A stretch of 64,000 nucleotides of DNA. Origin: JAAYED01 sp040772225 (GTDB lineage: Bacteria; Chloroflexota; Anaerolineae; UBA1429). A program made the translations under genes and the position numbers. The stretch spans positions 186,001-250,000 of the forward strand of contig JAXGYO010000003.1 in the NCBI GenBank assembly GCA_040772225.1, read 5' to 3'. Below, one piece after another: positions 15,127 to 24,018 of the stretch (positions are counted from its first letter, which is position 1; the number at the start of each line of letters is the position of its first letter). Under the pieces are notes generated by a model. That model saw only the letters and a list, made by a program, of their open reading frames with translations, did not search any database and was not told the origin of the DNA.

Positions 15127-17454
15127 ATGTGTACAGGGAGAATTCAGTCTACGCGGGATGCACAGGTAAGCCGACTATGGCAAACGGCCATTCTGACCGT
15201 ATTTGTGTGTCTGGCAGTGCTCTACTCGGTGGCAAACCCCATTCTCGAGAGCCCCGACGAGTTACACCACTATGGCTTTGTCGAACATCTGGTCAGAAGG
15301 AACGAGTTGCCTGTGCAGCGGCCAGGCGAGAGCACAGTTTACGCACAGGAGGGCAGCCAGCCACCCCTGTACTATGTGCTTGGGGCACTGCTAATTGCGC
15401 CGATTGATGTGCGCGAAAGTGTCGCCGATGTCGACCGTAATCCGCACGCCTTGATAGGGATCGGACTGGCTCGTGAGAACTACAACTTGCTTGTGCACTC
15501 AGAGTCGGAGAGATGGCCGTGGCGCGGACTATCGCTTGCGGTTCACATGCTGCGCTTGTTCTCGGTAACGCTGGGCGCGCTAACGGTATGGGGCACTTAC
15601 CGTCTCGGCAGGCTCCTGTTCCCCACAGAACCGGCCCTTGCACTTGGCGCGATGGCCTTTACCGCATTCAATCCCATGTTCATCTATCTCTCGTCATCGA
15701 TCAACAACGACAACCTTGTAGTCTGTCTGTCCACGTGGGTGTTGGTAGGGTGTGTGCAGACCTTCCGTCAGAAGCCGACGATGCTACAATGTACGGTGCT
15801 TGGTACGCTCGCGGGTTTGGCTGCCATCGCCAAGGTAAGTGGCGTTTTGCTCATTCCTTTCGCGCTTCTGGCGCTGACCGCGTCCCACTCGACCACGGTC
15901 CCCGCCGGGTCCGTCTCGGGTCAGGTCTATACCGGGAAACCCGTTCTGCGGATCAGAGACTTGGGCAGATACATCAGACAGGCCCTCGTTGTCCTGGGCA
16001 TTGCCTCGATCATTGCCGGGTGGTGGTACGCACGCAACCTGGTGCTCTATGGCGAGCTGACCGGCACAAAGGCGATGCTGGAAGTATTCGGCACTCGGGA
16101 CGGCCCGGTCACCCTACGGTCGCTCTTCCAGGAGTACAAGGGCTTCCGGATGACCTATTGGGGACTGCTGGGCGCCGTCAACATCATAATTCGCCCAGTC
16201 TGGGCCTACATCGTGCTGGAAAGCGTTGCCCTCCTGGGCCTTGCGGGAGTGCTAAGGTGGATCGCCAATCGGGCATCGAGGCAGCGATGGGGGTTACGAC
16301 CAGGGACGGCGTACTCGCACGGCCTGCTATTGCTGGCACTATGGATTATCGCACTGCATCTGTCTCTGCTGCGTTGGACGACGCTGACCTATGCGTCGCA
16401 GGCACGCCTGATCTTTCCTGCCATCGGAGCGATATCGCTGCTGACAATATGGGGCGTTTGCGCCTGGTTTCGTCCAAAGCATTGGTACAGGGTTATCGGA
16501 GCTGTGATAGCATTCGAGACCGCCATTGCCATCGCCGTGCCGTGGACCACCATCCTTCCGGCCTACACCGCACCTCCGCCGCTGACTATTGACCAGATAC
16601 CTGGAGAAGCCATCCCTTTCCGTACACGCTATGGTGACAACATCGAGCTGTATGCCTACATACTTGAGGACGATGTGCTGTTCCCCGGAGACTCCACCAT
16701 GGTGACGCTGTACTGGCGCGCACTCGGCGAGATCGATCAGGACTACAGTGTCTATCTCCACCTCTTTGGGCAAGATGGTGAGCAGGTGGCTTTCAGAGAC
16801 AGCCTGGCGGGCATGGCGCTCTATCCGACTTCCAGATGGCAAGCGGGGGACGTGATTCGGGATACCTATCAGCTAACCGTCACGCGCGGCGCAAGAGTGC
16901 CGACGCTCGCCCGGCTGAACGTCGGGCTCTATGAATACGACACCATGGAACGCCTGCCAGTGCGCGATGGTAACGGGCGTGAGGTGCTGCAGCCCACGTT
17001 AGGCTTTATCAAGCTGGCCGGACACGGTCAGGAACCTACACCGACCCATCGCCTGTCGTATACGTTCGAAGGTGGCGTGCGCCTAGTGGGGTACGATCTT
17101 GACGAATCAAACGCGCAGCCAGGCTCGGATGTATCCCTAACGCTTTACTGGCAGACGGCGCCACTGGCACGCGACTATACGGTCTTTGTCCATCTGGTCA
17201 CGCCCGACGGCCGTCTGGTCGGCCAGGGAGATGCGCCACCGATGTTTGGAGAATACCCCACCAGTTACTGGGGACAGGATGAGTGGCTGGAGGACCGGCA
17301 CGTGCTGCACATTGATCACGACGCACCGACCGGTGAAAAGCGCATTGTCGTCGGGCTGTACGATATACAGGGACAACGGCTGCCCGTTAGCACCGGCGCC
17401 ACCAGCCCCGGGGATTCGGTGGAGATCGGAACACTCAAGATCGGCCGGCCCTAG
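15127..17454 (+). CDS. Large membrane glycosyltransferase-like protein with two C-terminal repeat domains
   Basis: A 775-residue protein. After a first membrane helix (about 15-35) the loop has ESPDELHHYGFVEHLV and later QEGSQPPLYYVLGALL, the acidic and aromatic loop pattern of GT39/DUF2142-type membrane glycosyltransferases. About ten more transmembrane segments follow to residue 480. The tail contains two related beta-rich units. One is near 510-620 (VTLYWRALGEIDQDYSVYLHLFG) and the other near 640-760 (LTLYWQTAPLARDYTVFVHLV), each with a YPTSxW element and a GLYE/GLYD strand. Such tails are common in Chloroflexota membrane glycosyltransferases and would lie outside the membrane. Acceptor and sugar are unknown. 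Confidence 0.7.
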   Translation: MCTGRIQSTRDAQVSRLWQTAILTVFVCLAVLYSVANPILESPDELHHYGFVEHLVRRNELPVQRPGESTVYAQEGSQPPLYYVLGALLIAPIDVRESVADVDRNPHALIGIGLARENYNLLVHSESERWPWRGLSLAVHMLRLFSVTLGALTVWGTYRLGRLLFPTEPALALGAMAFTAFNPMFIYLSSSINNDNLVVCLSTWVLVGCVQTFRQKPTMLQCTVLGTLAGLAAIAKVSGVLLIPFALLALTASHSTTVPAGSVSGQVYTGKPVLRIRDLGRYIRQALVVLGIASIIAGWWYARNLVLYGELTGTKAMLEVFGTRDGPVTLRSLFQEYKGFRMTYWGLLGAVNIIIRPVWAYIVLESVALLGLAGVLRWIANRASRQRWGLRPGTAYSHGLLLLALWIIALHLSLLRWTTLTYASQARLIFPAIGAISLLTIWGVCAWFRPKHWYRVIGAVIAFETAIAIAVPWTTILPAYTAPPPLTIDQIPGEAIPFRTRYGDNIELYAYILEDDVLFPGDSTMVTLYWRALGEIDQDYSVYLHLFGQDGEQVAFRDSLAGMALYPTSRWQAGDVIRDTYQLTVTRGARVPTLARLNVGLYEYDTMERLPVRDGNGREVLQPTLGFIKLAGHGQEPTPTHRLSYTFEGGVRLVGYDLDESNAQPGSDVSLTLYWQTAPLARDYTVFVHLVTPDGRLVGQGDAPPMFGEYPTSYWGQDEWLEDRHVLHIDHDAPTGEKRIVVGLYDIQGQRLPVSTGATSPGDSVEIGTLKIGRP

Positions 17455-17477
17455 ACTGCACCGGGAGCGCTCAAAGA

Positions 17478-17954
17478 ATGGTGTGTGCGCCCAAGAGTCG
17501 AAACCCAGAAACTTGCCCCTACGTCTATCGCACGGATTGTAACCTGCCACAGGATGCCCTGGTCGAACTATACACCACCGTCGGATGGACCGCCTACACG
17601 GCACTGGAACGTCGCGCGGACTTGGCGCGGGCCATCGAGAACTCGTCCTATGTGATCACAGCCTGGCACGACGAGTTGCTCGTCGGTCTGGCGCGTTGCC
17701 TCTCGGACGATGTGGCCATCGTCTACATCCAGGATGTGCTCGTACGGCCACAATATCAGCGACAAGGTCTGGGCACGCACCTCATCGAGGCCTGTCTCGC
17801 ACGCTACCAGCACGTGCGCATGTGCGTTCTGCTGACTGATACTGATCCCGGCACGGCCCGCTTCTATGAGAGGCTGGGCTTTTCCAGTACGTGCCAGCCC
17901 AGGACAGGGTCGCTGGATGCTTTTGTGCGTCTGCGCGACCACAACCCGCGCTGA
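17478..17954 (+). CDS. GNAT family N-acetyltransferase
   Basis: A 158-residue protein with the acetyl-CoA-binding motif A VRPQYQRQGLGTHLI (RQGLGT at 95-100). The beta4-alpha3 core precedes it and the usual ARFYERLGF element lies near the C-terminus. It starts 23 bases after the preceding membrane protein, so it is probably co-transcribed, and it converges on the lactonase gene 12 bases beyond its stop. The substrate is unknown. The first 15-20 residues match no fold element and the ribosome binding site is weak, so a slightly later start is possible. Confidence 0.8.
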   Translation: MVCAPKSRNPETCPYVYRTDCNLPQDALVELYTTVGWTAYTALERRADLARAIENSSYVITAWHDELLVGLARCLSDDVAIVYIQDVLVRPQYQRQGLGTHLIEACLARYQHVRMCVLLTDTDPGTARFYERLGFSSTCQPRTGSLDAFVRLRDHNPR

Positions 17955-17966
17955 GCCGCTACGCCC

Positions 17967-18989
17967 TTAGCTCGGAGCGGCATCGGCATAGGGCAGCACC
18001 CACATCGGGTTGTGGCCCAGCGGATAGGTAGCGACCGGCTCGAGTTGGCCCGTTCCCCTGAAGAGCCGATAGGCCGCCAGCCGGTCGGAGCCCAACCCGG
18101 CTACATAGATGAACCTCCCGGTGGGATCGATCCCAAAGGCACGAGGCGTTGGCTCGGTGGGCTGATGCCCCGCTGGCGCCAGCATCCCGGTGCCGGCATC
18201 CACCTCAAAGACGGCCAGACTGTCGTGACCACGGTTCGATACATACAGCCACTTGCCCTGCGGATCCAGATGAATCTGAGCGCAAGTATTCCTGCCCGCA
18301 TAACCATCCGGAAGCGTCGACCATGTCCCCAGTAGCGACAATTGACCGCTAGTCCGGTCGCGAGAATAGGTAGCGACAGTGCTCGAGTCCTCGTTGGACG
18401 TGTACAGCCGATTCAATGCAGGGTGATACACATAATGTCGCGGCCCTTGCCCCGGCTCGGTGGGCGCCAACCGCCTGTTCAGAGGTGCAAGCCGGCCGCT
18501 ATCGGCGTCAAAGGTGAACTGATCGATACGGTTGGCAGGCATCGTCTGGGGAACATAGGCAAAAGCATTCCCCGGATCAGTATGAATGCAGTGCGCGTGG
18601 GGTTCGAGCGCTACCCACTGCACGGCCTCGGCATCGAGGGTGCCGTCGGCCCGCACCCGGTGCACCGCACACCGGCCCGCCGCATAGTAAGCCGTAAGCA
18701 CAAAGTGACCGGAGCGGTCGACCGAGACGTAGCATGGATCTTCGGGTAGTGAGATCACGGCCGGTGACGCATCAAGAACCGCCTTTGGATCGAGCCGGAC
18801 CATGGCCAGCCCGGGCTCTTCCCGCAGACCAATTACCAGCCAGCGCTGCAGCGGATCCAACGCCAGAGGCGCCGGCCCGCCAGGCAGCGGATACTCTAGC
18901 TCCACGGACAGCAGCCCGCTGTTCGGATTCATCCGAAACACAGTGATAAGGTCGGCGTCCTGCTGGGCCACGAGCACACGATACACCAT
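17967..18989 (-). CDS. Lactonase family beta-propeller (6-phosphogluconolactonase-like)
   Basis: A 340-residue, all-beta protein with repeated blade motifs such as GRFIYVAGLGSDRLAAYR, GKWLYVSNRGHDSLAVFEVD and NRLYTSNEDSSTVATYS. This is the pattern of seven-bladed YbhE/Pgl lactonases. The start at 18989 is fixed by GGAGGTG eight bases upstream; an upstream in-frame ATG at 19016 lacks this. It would hydrolyse 6-phosphogluconolactone or another sugar lactone in the cytoplasm. It follows the PRPP synthetase gene on the same strand by 57 bases. This is consistent with a shared link to pentose phosphate metabolism, although many members of this family act on other lactones. Confidence 0.8.
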   Translation of the reverse strand: MVYRVLVAQQDADLITVFRMNPNSGLLSVELEYPLPGGPAPLALDPLQRWLVIGLREEPGLAMVRLDPKAVLDASPAVISLPEDPCYVSVDRSGHFVLTAYYAAGRCAVHRVRADGTLDAEAVQWVALEPHAHCIHTDPGNAFAYVPQTMPANRIDQFTFDADSGRLAPLNRRLAPTEPGQGPRHYVYHPALNRLYTSNEDSSTVATYSRDRTSGQLSLLGTWSTLPDGYAGRNTCAQIHLDPQGKWLYVSNRGHDSLAVFEVDAGTGMLAPAGHQPTEPTPRAFGIDPTGRFIYVAGLGSDRLAAYRLFRGTGQLEPVATYPLGHNPMWVLPYADAAPS

Positions 18990-19046
18990 CGCATTCACCT
19001 CCGCCTGGGTCAGCAAACTGCCGAGACCGGAGCCTGGCGCGGCAGC

Positions 19047-20363
19047 CTAGGGCTCCTCGTACAATCCCAGTTCCTGGGGAGCGTCGGGGCTCCACAGCGG
19101 GCTGATCGACGTCCCGCGATGAATACCGCGAATAGCATAGGCCAGCATGGGCGCCACACTCAAGATCTGCAATCTGGGATGGTGCTTGGGTGGCGGTACG
19201 AGCACGGTGTCGGCCACAACCAGCTCGGCCAGCCAGTCAGCATCGAGCTGGCTCATGGCGCTGGGCAGCAGCACTGGATGCGTGATCGCCAGGTGGACCT
19301 CCGGCCGCGCGCCCTGCTTGAACAGCTCCGGGATCTGCCCCAAAACACTGCCGCTCGCCATGATATCGTCGATCACAATAGGGATCTTGTCTCGCACATC
19401 GCCGACGATGTGCGTGGTTTCCACACGGCCATCACCATCGCGACGCTTGTGCATGACCACCAGGGGCACACCCAGTGCCTGGGCATAACGGCCGGCCAGA
19501 CGAGCCCGCCCCACATCGGGCGAGACCACCACCGCGTCCTTGACGAACCCCTGGTTCATAAAGTAACGAGCAAATATCGGGTAGGCCTGGAGCCAATCCA
19601 CAGGCACGGTGAAAAAGCCCTGGATCGCCTCGGCATGGATATCGACATAGATCACACGGGCCACGCCGGAAGCCTCCAGCATGGAGGCGACCACACGAGC
19701 ACTGATCGCCTCTCTGCCGCGGGCCATGCGCTCCTGGCGCGCATACGGAAAGTACGGGATGATCGTCGTGATCTGTGCGGCGGACGCTCTACGCAAGGCA
19801 TCAACGATCAGGAGGAGCTCGACCAGATGGTCGTTGACCGGTGCCGAGCAGGGTTGGATGACGTAGACGTCCTTCTTGCGCACCAGTTCCTCGATTTGAA
19901 TGTACACTTCTGTATCGGGGAAGCGGTCTATCAGCAGCCCGCCCAGCGGCAGCCCCAGGCGGTGAGCCACGGCCTGGGCCAGCGGCCGGTTCGCCCGCCC
20001 CGAAAAGACATACATGTCATCCTCCGAGGGGTCTCGCCAGGCCATATCCTCCAGGCCCATTACGTTGGCCTCGATCTCATTAACCAGAGCGGAGGCGTGA
20101 CCCGCCTGCCCGTTGCGCCGGTATACCTCGGGTAACAGACGGCATGTAGCCTCGAGGCCCTCAAAGGCAGCATCTGCCCCGTCGAGCCGGTGCGGCAGCG
20201 CACGGAGCCGATCTTCGACCGTGTATACGACATCCTGCAGCTCATCCATGTTGTGATGCAGATGCAAACTGCCGCCATCCTCGAGCTGGTACACGAAACC
20301 CCAGTTGCGCCAGGCGCCACCCGCCGCCCAGCGCCCCTGCAGAATGCGATACTTGGCTTCCAT
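19047..20363 (-). CDS. Ribose-phosphate pyrophosphokinase (PRPP synthetase) with extra N-terminal domain
   Basis: A 438-residue protein. The start at 20363 has GGAGGAGG six bases upstream. Residues about 116-430 are a PRPP synthetase: FSGRANRPLAQAVA (120-133), DVYVIQPCSAPVNDHLVELL (165-184), the ATP loop YFPYARQER (204-212), VDIHAEAIQGFF (240-251) and the flexible-loop HKRR (305-308). It would make PRPP from ribose 5-phosphate and ATP for nucleotide, His and Trp synthesis. Two oddities stand out. There is an N-terminal domain of about 115 residues that I do not recognise (HLHHNMDELQDVVYTVEDRL). The PRPP loop reads IDDIMASGSV (331-340) where the classical form is close to VDDxIDTAGT. Confidence 0.85.
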   Translation of the reverse strand: MEAKYRILQGRWAAGGAWRNWGFVYQLEDGGSLHLHHNMDELQDVVYTVEDRLRALPHRLDGADAAFEGLEATCRLLPEVYRRNGQAGHASALVNEIEANVMGLEDMAWRDPSEDDMYVFSGRANRPLAQAVAHRLGLPLGGLLIDRFPDTEVYIQIEELVRKKDVYVIQPCSAPVNDHLVELLLIVDALRRASAAQITTIIPYFPYARQERMARGREAISARVVASMLEASGVARVIYVDIHAEAIQGFFTVPVDWLQAYPIFARYFMNQGFVKDAVVVSPDVGRARLAGRYAQALGVPLVVMHKRRDGDGRVETTHIVGDVRDKIPIVIDDIMASGSVLGQIPELFKQGARPEVHLAITHPVLLPSAMSQLDADWLAELVVADTVLVPPPKHHPRLQILSVAPMLAYAIRGIHRGTSISPLWSPDAPQELGLYEEP

Positions 20364-20423
20364 CGCTCCTCCTCCGAGCGTCATCTCCACCACACACGAC
20401 CACCGAATCCCCTTGACACCTGG

Positions 20424-20429
20424 ATTATA
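20424..20429 (-). promoter_or_regulatory. -10 element upstream of PRPP synthetase
   Basis: A perfect TATAAT on the minus strand about 60 bases before the start codon; the -35 region is poor. Confidence 0.4.
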
Positions 20430-20463
20430 GCGCCGCGATGACCAGGGCGCCAGGGCCCGATGC

Positions 20464-20715
20464 AAACCCGAGAGCACAGGACTTGACGCATCGATGAAAA
20501 GACGCGAACAAAACGGGATGGGAGGATGCACGGGAGCCCGAACCGAGAGCTCACCCGGGCTGTTGCGGGCGGACGTGCGTCACGTTGGGTAGCCGCGGCC
20601 TCTGCCGTTGGCCGGAGCGGGTTCCTATGGCGTATCAGCAGACGTAGCCCCCTGCTCCCCCCATACTCATCTCAGGCAGAAGCCCGCCCGCAGGCGTCGG
20701 CGCGACCCCAACTGA
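20464..20715. other. Intergenic stretch between PRPP synthetase upstream region and metW end
   Basis: GC-rich sequence in which I see no convincing gene or strong hairpin. It is the 3' region of the met operon and the distal upstream region of the PRPP synthetase gene. Confidence 0.5.
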
Positions 20716-21345
20716 TCAGCGGTCGTGCTTGGTCTGCAGCTCAAAGATCGCCAGTCCCGCGCGCCAGTTGGCCATAAAGCTGCCCACCCGCCGTGCCGTC
20801 GGCACCAGGTACATCTCCCGCACAACCGTCAACGCTTCCTGCTCGCACAGGATGCGGAAATCGCGGATGGTGCACATATGCACGTTCGGTGTGTCGTACC
20901 ACTCATAAGGCAGCAGCCGGTGCCTGGGCATCCGACCGGTGAACAGAAGCTGTAGCCGTGTCTTCCACCAACCGAAATTGGGAAAACTGATGATGGCCCT
21001 CTCTCCAACGCGGAGCATCTCATGAATAACGCGCACGGGGTCCGACGTCTGCTGCAGTGTCTGGCTAAGCAGCACCAGGTCGAACGACCCGTCCCGGTAG
21101 TGCTGGATGCCCTCCATCATGTCGCCATGGTAGACAGGCACGCCCCGTTCGATGCAGTGGCGCACATGTGCCGGATCGATCTCGATACCGCGCACCTGGC
21201 ATTGGCGCCGTGCCCGCAACTCGGCGAGCAGGTCGCCATCGCCGCAACCGAGGTCCAGCACCCGAGATCCCACAGGCACCAGGTCGCCCATCAGCTGGTA
21301 ATCGAGACGCTGCTTGACGGCTGCCTTCTCCTTAACCCAGCTCAT
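20716..21345 (-). CDS. metW: MetW, methionine biosynthesis methyltransferase-fold protein
   Basis: A 209-residue protein with a SAM-binding fold opening VLDLGCGDGDLL (29-40). The MetW-specific middle and end follow: LSQTLQQTSDP, SFPNFGWWKTRLQLL, RMPRHRLLPYEWYDTPN and the CTIRDF element. MetW acts with MetX in homoserine acylation in several bacteria. Its ATG overlaps the stop of metX by four bases, the normal coupling for this pair. It is the last gene of a metY-metX-metW operon. Confidence 0.93.
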   Translation of the reverse strand: MSWVKEKAAVKQRLDYQLMGDLVPVGSRVLDLGCGDGDLLAELRARRQCQVRGIEIDPAHVRHCIERGVPVYHGDMMEGIQHYRDGSFDLVLLSQTLQQTSDPVRVIHEMLRVGERAIISFPNFGWWKTRLQLLFTGRMPRHRLLPYEWYDTPNVHMCTIRDFRILCEQEALTVVREMYLVPTARRVGSFMANWRAGLAIFELQTKHDR

Positions 21346-22535
21346 GGCGCACCTCGCTGCTCGCGCACGTGGCTGTACGCGTTGCTCAGGAACCCGGTCA
21401 CCGTCTCGGAGAGTTCGGCATTGGGCAGGAAGAACGCGTCGTGACCATAGTCACTCTCGATCTCTACGAATGTAGTGGGCACACCATTGGCCTGGAGGGC
21501 GCGCACGAGCTCGCGCGACTGCTCCGTGGGAAACAGCCAGTCGCTGCTAAAGGACACCACCAGCGTCTCTGCCTCGAACGCCTCAAAGGCCTCGACAAGC
21601 GATCCCTTCCCGTTGGCGATATCGAAATAATCGATGGCCTTGGTGATGTAAAGATACGTATTGGCATCAAAGCGGCGAACAAAGGCATTGCCCTGGTAGC
21701 GCAGATAGCTCTCTACCTGGAACTCGGTGCCAAAATCATATCCGAGAGCATCCCGATCCTGCAGGCGGCGACCGAACTTGTTGTGCATCTGCTGATTTGA
21801 GAGATAGGTGATGTGGGCAATCATACGGGCCACCGCCAGCCCCGCTTCCGGTGATCGCTGCCCGTAATAATCTCCGCGCCGCCAGTCTGGATCCGCCATG
21901 ATTGCCTGGCGACCGACCTCATTGAACGCGATACCCTGCGCTGTCAGCCGCGCCGTGGTGGCGATAGCGATCACCGATGCCACCCGATCCGGATAGCGCA
22001 CGGCCCAATCCAGGGCCATCATGCCGCCCATACTGCCGCCCACCACGCAAAGCAAGCGCTCAATCCCCAGGTGGCTGATCAGCCGCTCCTGGGCGCGCAC
22101 CATGTCGCTCAGCGTCAGAATGGGGAAATCCAGGCCGTAGGGCGCGCCCGTCTGAGGGTTGACGCTGCCCGGACCCGTGCTGCCTTTGCAGCCGCCCAGT
22201 ACGTTGATGCAGATCACAAAGTACCGGTCGGTATCGAACGCCTTGCCCGGCCCCACCATGATATCCCACCAACCCGGCCGCTTGTCCGAGGCGTCATGAT
22301 ACCCCGCCACATGGGCATCGCCCGTAAGCGCGTGAAAGATGAGCACCGCATTGTCACGCTCCGGGCTCAGCGTCCCATAGGTCTCGTAAGCCTGCGTGAC
22401 GGGGCTGATAGAGCGGCCGCAGTCTAGCAGCAGAGGCGCCTGGCTGGTCCAGTGGTGCGTCTCCACGAGCCCCACGGAATTTGCCCCCCCGAGACGTGAG
22501 GCGTTGTCGATATCGATCACATCATCGATGGACAC
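21342..22535 (-). CDS. metX: Homoserine O-acetyltransferase (or succinyltransferase)
   Basis: A 397-residue alpha/beta hydrolase-fold acyltransferase. The nucleophile elbow is GGSMGG with Ser168. Upstream are the family motifs HALTGDAHVAG and NVLGGCKGSTGP, and the catalytic Asp/His elements appear as SSDWLFPTEQSR and DYGHDAFFLP. The overall match is to MetX of the homoserine O-acetyltransferase type, but acyl-CoA choice (acetyl or succinyl) cannot be read with confidence by eye. It makes the activated homoserine used by the adjacent sulfhydrylase. It starts 19 bases after metY and overlaps metW. Confidence 0.93.
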   Translation of the reverse strand: MSIDDVIDIDNASRLGGANSVGLVETHHWTSQAPLLLDCGRSISPVTQAYETYGTLSPERDNAVLIFHALTGDAHVAGYHDASDKRPGWWDIMVGPGKAFDTDRYFVICINVLGGCKGSTGPGSVNPQTGAPYGLDFPILTLSDMVRAQERLISHLGIERLLCVVGGSMGGMMALDWAVRYPDRVASVIAIATTARLTAQGIAFNEVGRQAIMADPDWRRGDYYGQRSPEAGLAVARMIAHITYLSNQQMHNKFGRRLQDRDALGYDFGTEFQVESYLRYQGNAFVRRFDANTYLYITKAIDYFDIANGKGSLVEAFEAFEAETLVVSFSSDWLFPTEQSRELVRALQANGVPTTFVEIESDYGHDAFFLPNAELSETVTGFLSNAYSHVREQRGAP

Positions 22536-22554
22536 AGTTCGCCTCGCCCCTCCC

Positions 22555-23835
22555 TCAGACGCTCGTTGTCAGCGCCTGATCGAGGTCGGAAAGGATATCG
22601 GGCAGGCTCTCGATCCCGATCGACAACCGGATAAAGTCAGGAGTGACACCAGCGGCAACGAGCTGCTCTTCGGTGAGCTGCTGATGCGTGGTCGAAGCCG
22701 GGTGGATTGCCAGGCTGCGAGAATCACCAATGTTGGCGAGGTGGCTGAACATTTGCAGGCTTTCGATAAAGCGTCGTCCAGCCTCCAGGCCGCCTTTGAC
22801 GCCAAAACCCACCATGCCGCTGGCGCCATCCGGCAAGTAGCGTCGCGCATGGCGATAGCTCGGATGGCTCTCCAGACCGGGATAGGACACCCAGGCCACC
22901 CGCGGATGCTGCTCTAGAAACTGTGCCACCGCCAGGGCGTTCTCGCTATGCCGTGCCATCCGCAATCCTAGCGTCTCGATGCCGACCAGTGTGAGGAATG
23001 AATTAAAGGGGCTGATACACGCCCCCATGTCTCGCAGCATCCCGGTGCGGCAACGCGCCGCAAACGCCGCCGCGCCAAATTGCTCGGTGAAGCATACGCC
23101 ATGATAGGCCGGATCGGGCGACGAGAACTCGGGGAAACGACCATTGTCCCAGGGGAACTGGCCGCCATCGACGACGATGCCGCCAATGGAGTTGCCGTGA
23201 CCGTTCAAATACTTGGTCAGACTGTGCACCACGATATCCGCGCCAAAGGTGAGCGGACGGCACAGGGCCGGGGAAGCCGTCGTATTGTCCACGACCACAG
23301 GGACACCAGCACGGTGCGCGACCGAAGCAATCCCGGAAAGATCGGGCACCGCCAGTCGGGGATTGCCGATCGTCTCCAGATAGACAGCACGCGTACGTTC
23401 GGTAAGAGCCGCCTCGAAACCCTCGGCGTCATCCGAATCCACCCAGACCGTCTTGATCCCCAGCCTCTGGAACTGCCCACTCAGAAGCGTGACCGTGCCG
23501 CCGTAGAGGCGGGTGCTGGCGACGATCTCGTCACCGGGGCCGCACAGCGTCAGCAACGCCGCGGTGATCGCCGCCATTCCTGAGGAAAAGGCCACCGCCG
23601 CGACGCCCTGTTCCAACGCAGCCACGCGCTGTTCCAGGATGTCATTGGTCGGATTCTGGATGCGGCTGTAGATGTTGCCTGACTCCTCCAGGGCAAACAG
23701 CCGTGCGGCGTGAGCCGTATCGTGGAACACATAGCTGGCCGTCTGGTAGATCGGCACCGCAGAGGACCCCGTAACACTGTCGGAGGAGTAGCCGGCGTGC
23801 AGCGCACGCGTATCGAAACCGGAAACGTCAGGCAT
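22555..23835 (-). CDS. metY: O-acetylhomoserine sulfhydrylase (PLP enzyme)
   Basis: A 426-residue Cys/Met-metabolism PLP enzyme. The N-terminus FDTRALHAGY and PIYQTASYVF, the YSRIQNPTNDILEQRVAALE segment (56-75), the cofactor-ring region FSSGMAA (83-89) and the PLP lysine Lys208 in HSLTKYLNGHG are all present. An insertion longer than in cystathionine synthases follows (GQFPWDNGRF), which is typical of MetY. It condenses O-acetylhomoserine with sulfide to give homocysteine by direct sulfhydrylation. It is the first gene of the met operon. No SAM riboswitch is visible in the upstream gap. Confidence 0.93.
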   Translation of the reverse strand: MPDVSGFDTRALHAGYSSDSVTGSSAVPIYQTASYVFHDTAHAARLFALEESGNIYSRIQNPTNDILEQRVAALEQGVAAVAFSSGMAAITAALLTLCGPGDEIVASTRLYGGTVTLLSGQFQRLGIKTVWVDSDDAEGFEAALTERTRAVYLETIGNPRLAVPDLSGIASVAHRAGVPVVVDNTTASPALCRPLTFGADIVVHSLTKYLNGHGNSIGGIVVDGGQFPWDNGRFPEFSSPDPAYHGVCFTEQFGAAAFAARCRTGMLRDMGACISPFNSFLTLVGIETLGLRMARHSENALAVAQFLEQHPRVAWVSYPGLESHPSYRHARRYLPDGASGMVGFGVKGGLEAGRRFIESLQMFSHLANIGDSRSLAIHPASTTHQQLTEEQLVAAGVTPDFIRLSIGIESLPDILSDLDQALTTSV

Positions 23836-23929
23836 GAGGCACCCCCATAGGACTGGTAATGTCTACCCGCCAGTCGCGCGGCGCCTTTGCCAGGAACGGT
23901 CGGATAGCAGGAACGATAGAGTGACCGGA

Positions 23930-23959
23930 AGGATACACCAAAGCACGCACGAGGGCCAA
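23930..23959 (-). promoter_or_regulatory. Candidate promoter of the metYXW operon
   Basis: Minus-strand TTGGCC, 18 bases, TATCCT, about 95 bases before metY. The match is moderate. Confidence 0.35.
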
Positions 23960-24018
23960 CCAGAGTCCTCGCGCTATTGCGGAGGCAAATCACGGCTTTC
24001 TCTCTCACACGACACGGA

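Noticed and set aside
19119..20135. 338-codon plus-strand frame opposite the PRPP synthetase gene
   Set aside because: Composition is an antisense shadow rich in His/Arg/Asp; the minus-strand frame has unmistakable PRPP synthetase motifs.
23836..24018. SAM riboswitch upstream of metY
   Set aside because: The conserved SAM-I core elements are not present by eye on the minus strand.
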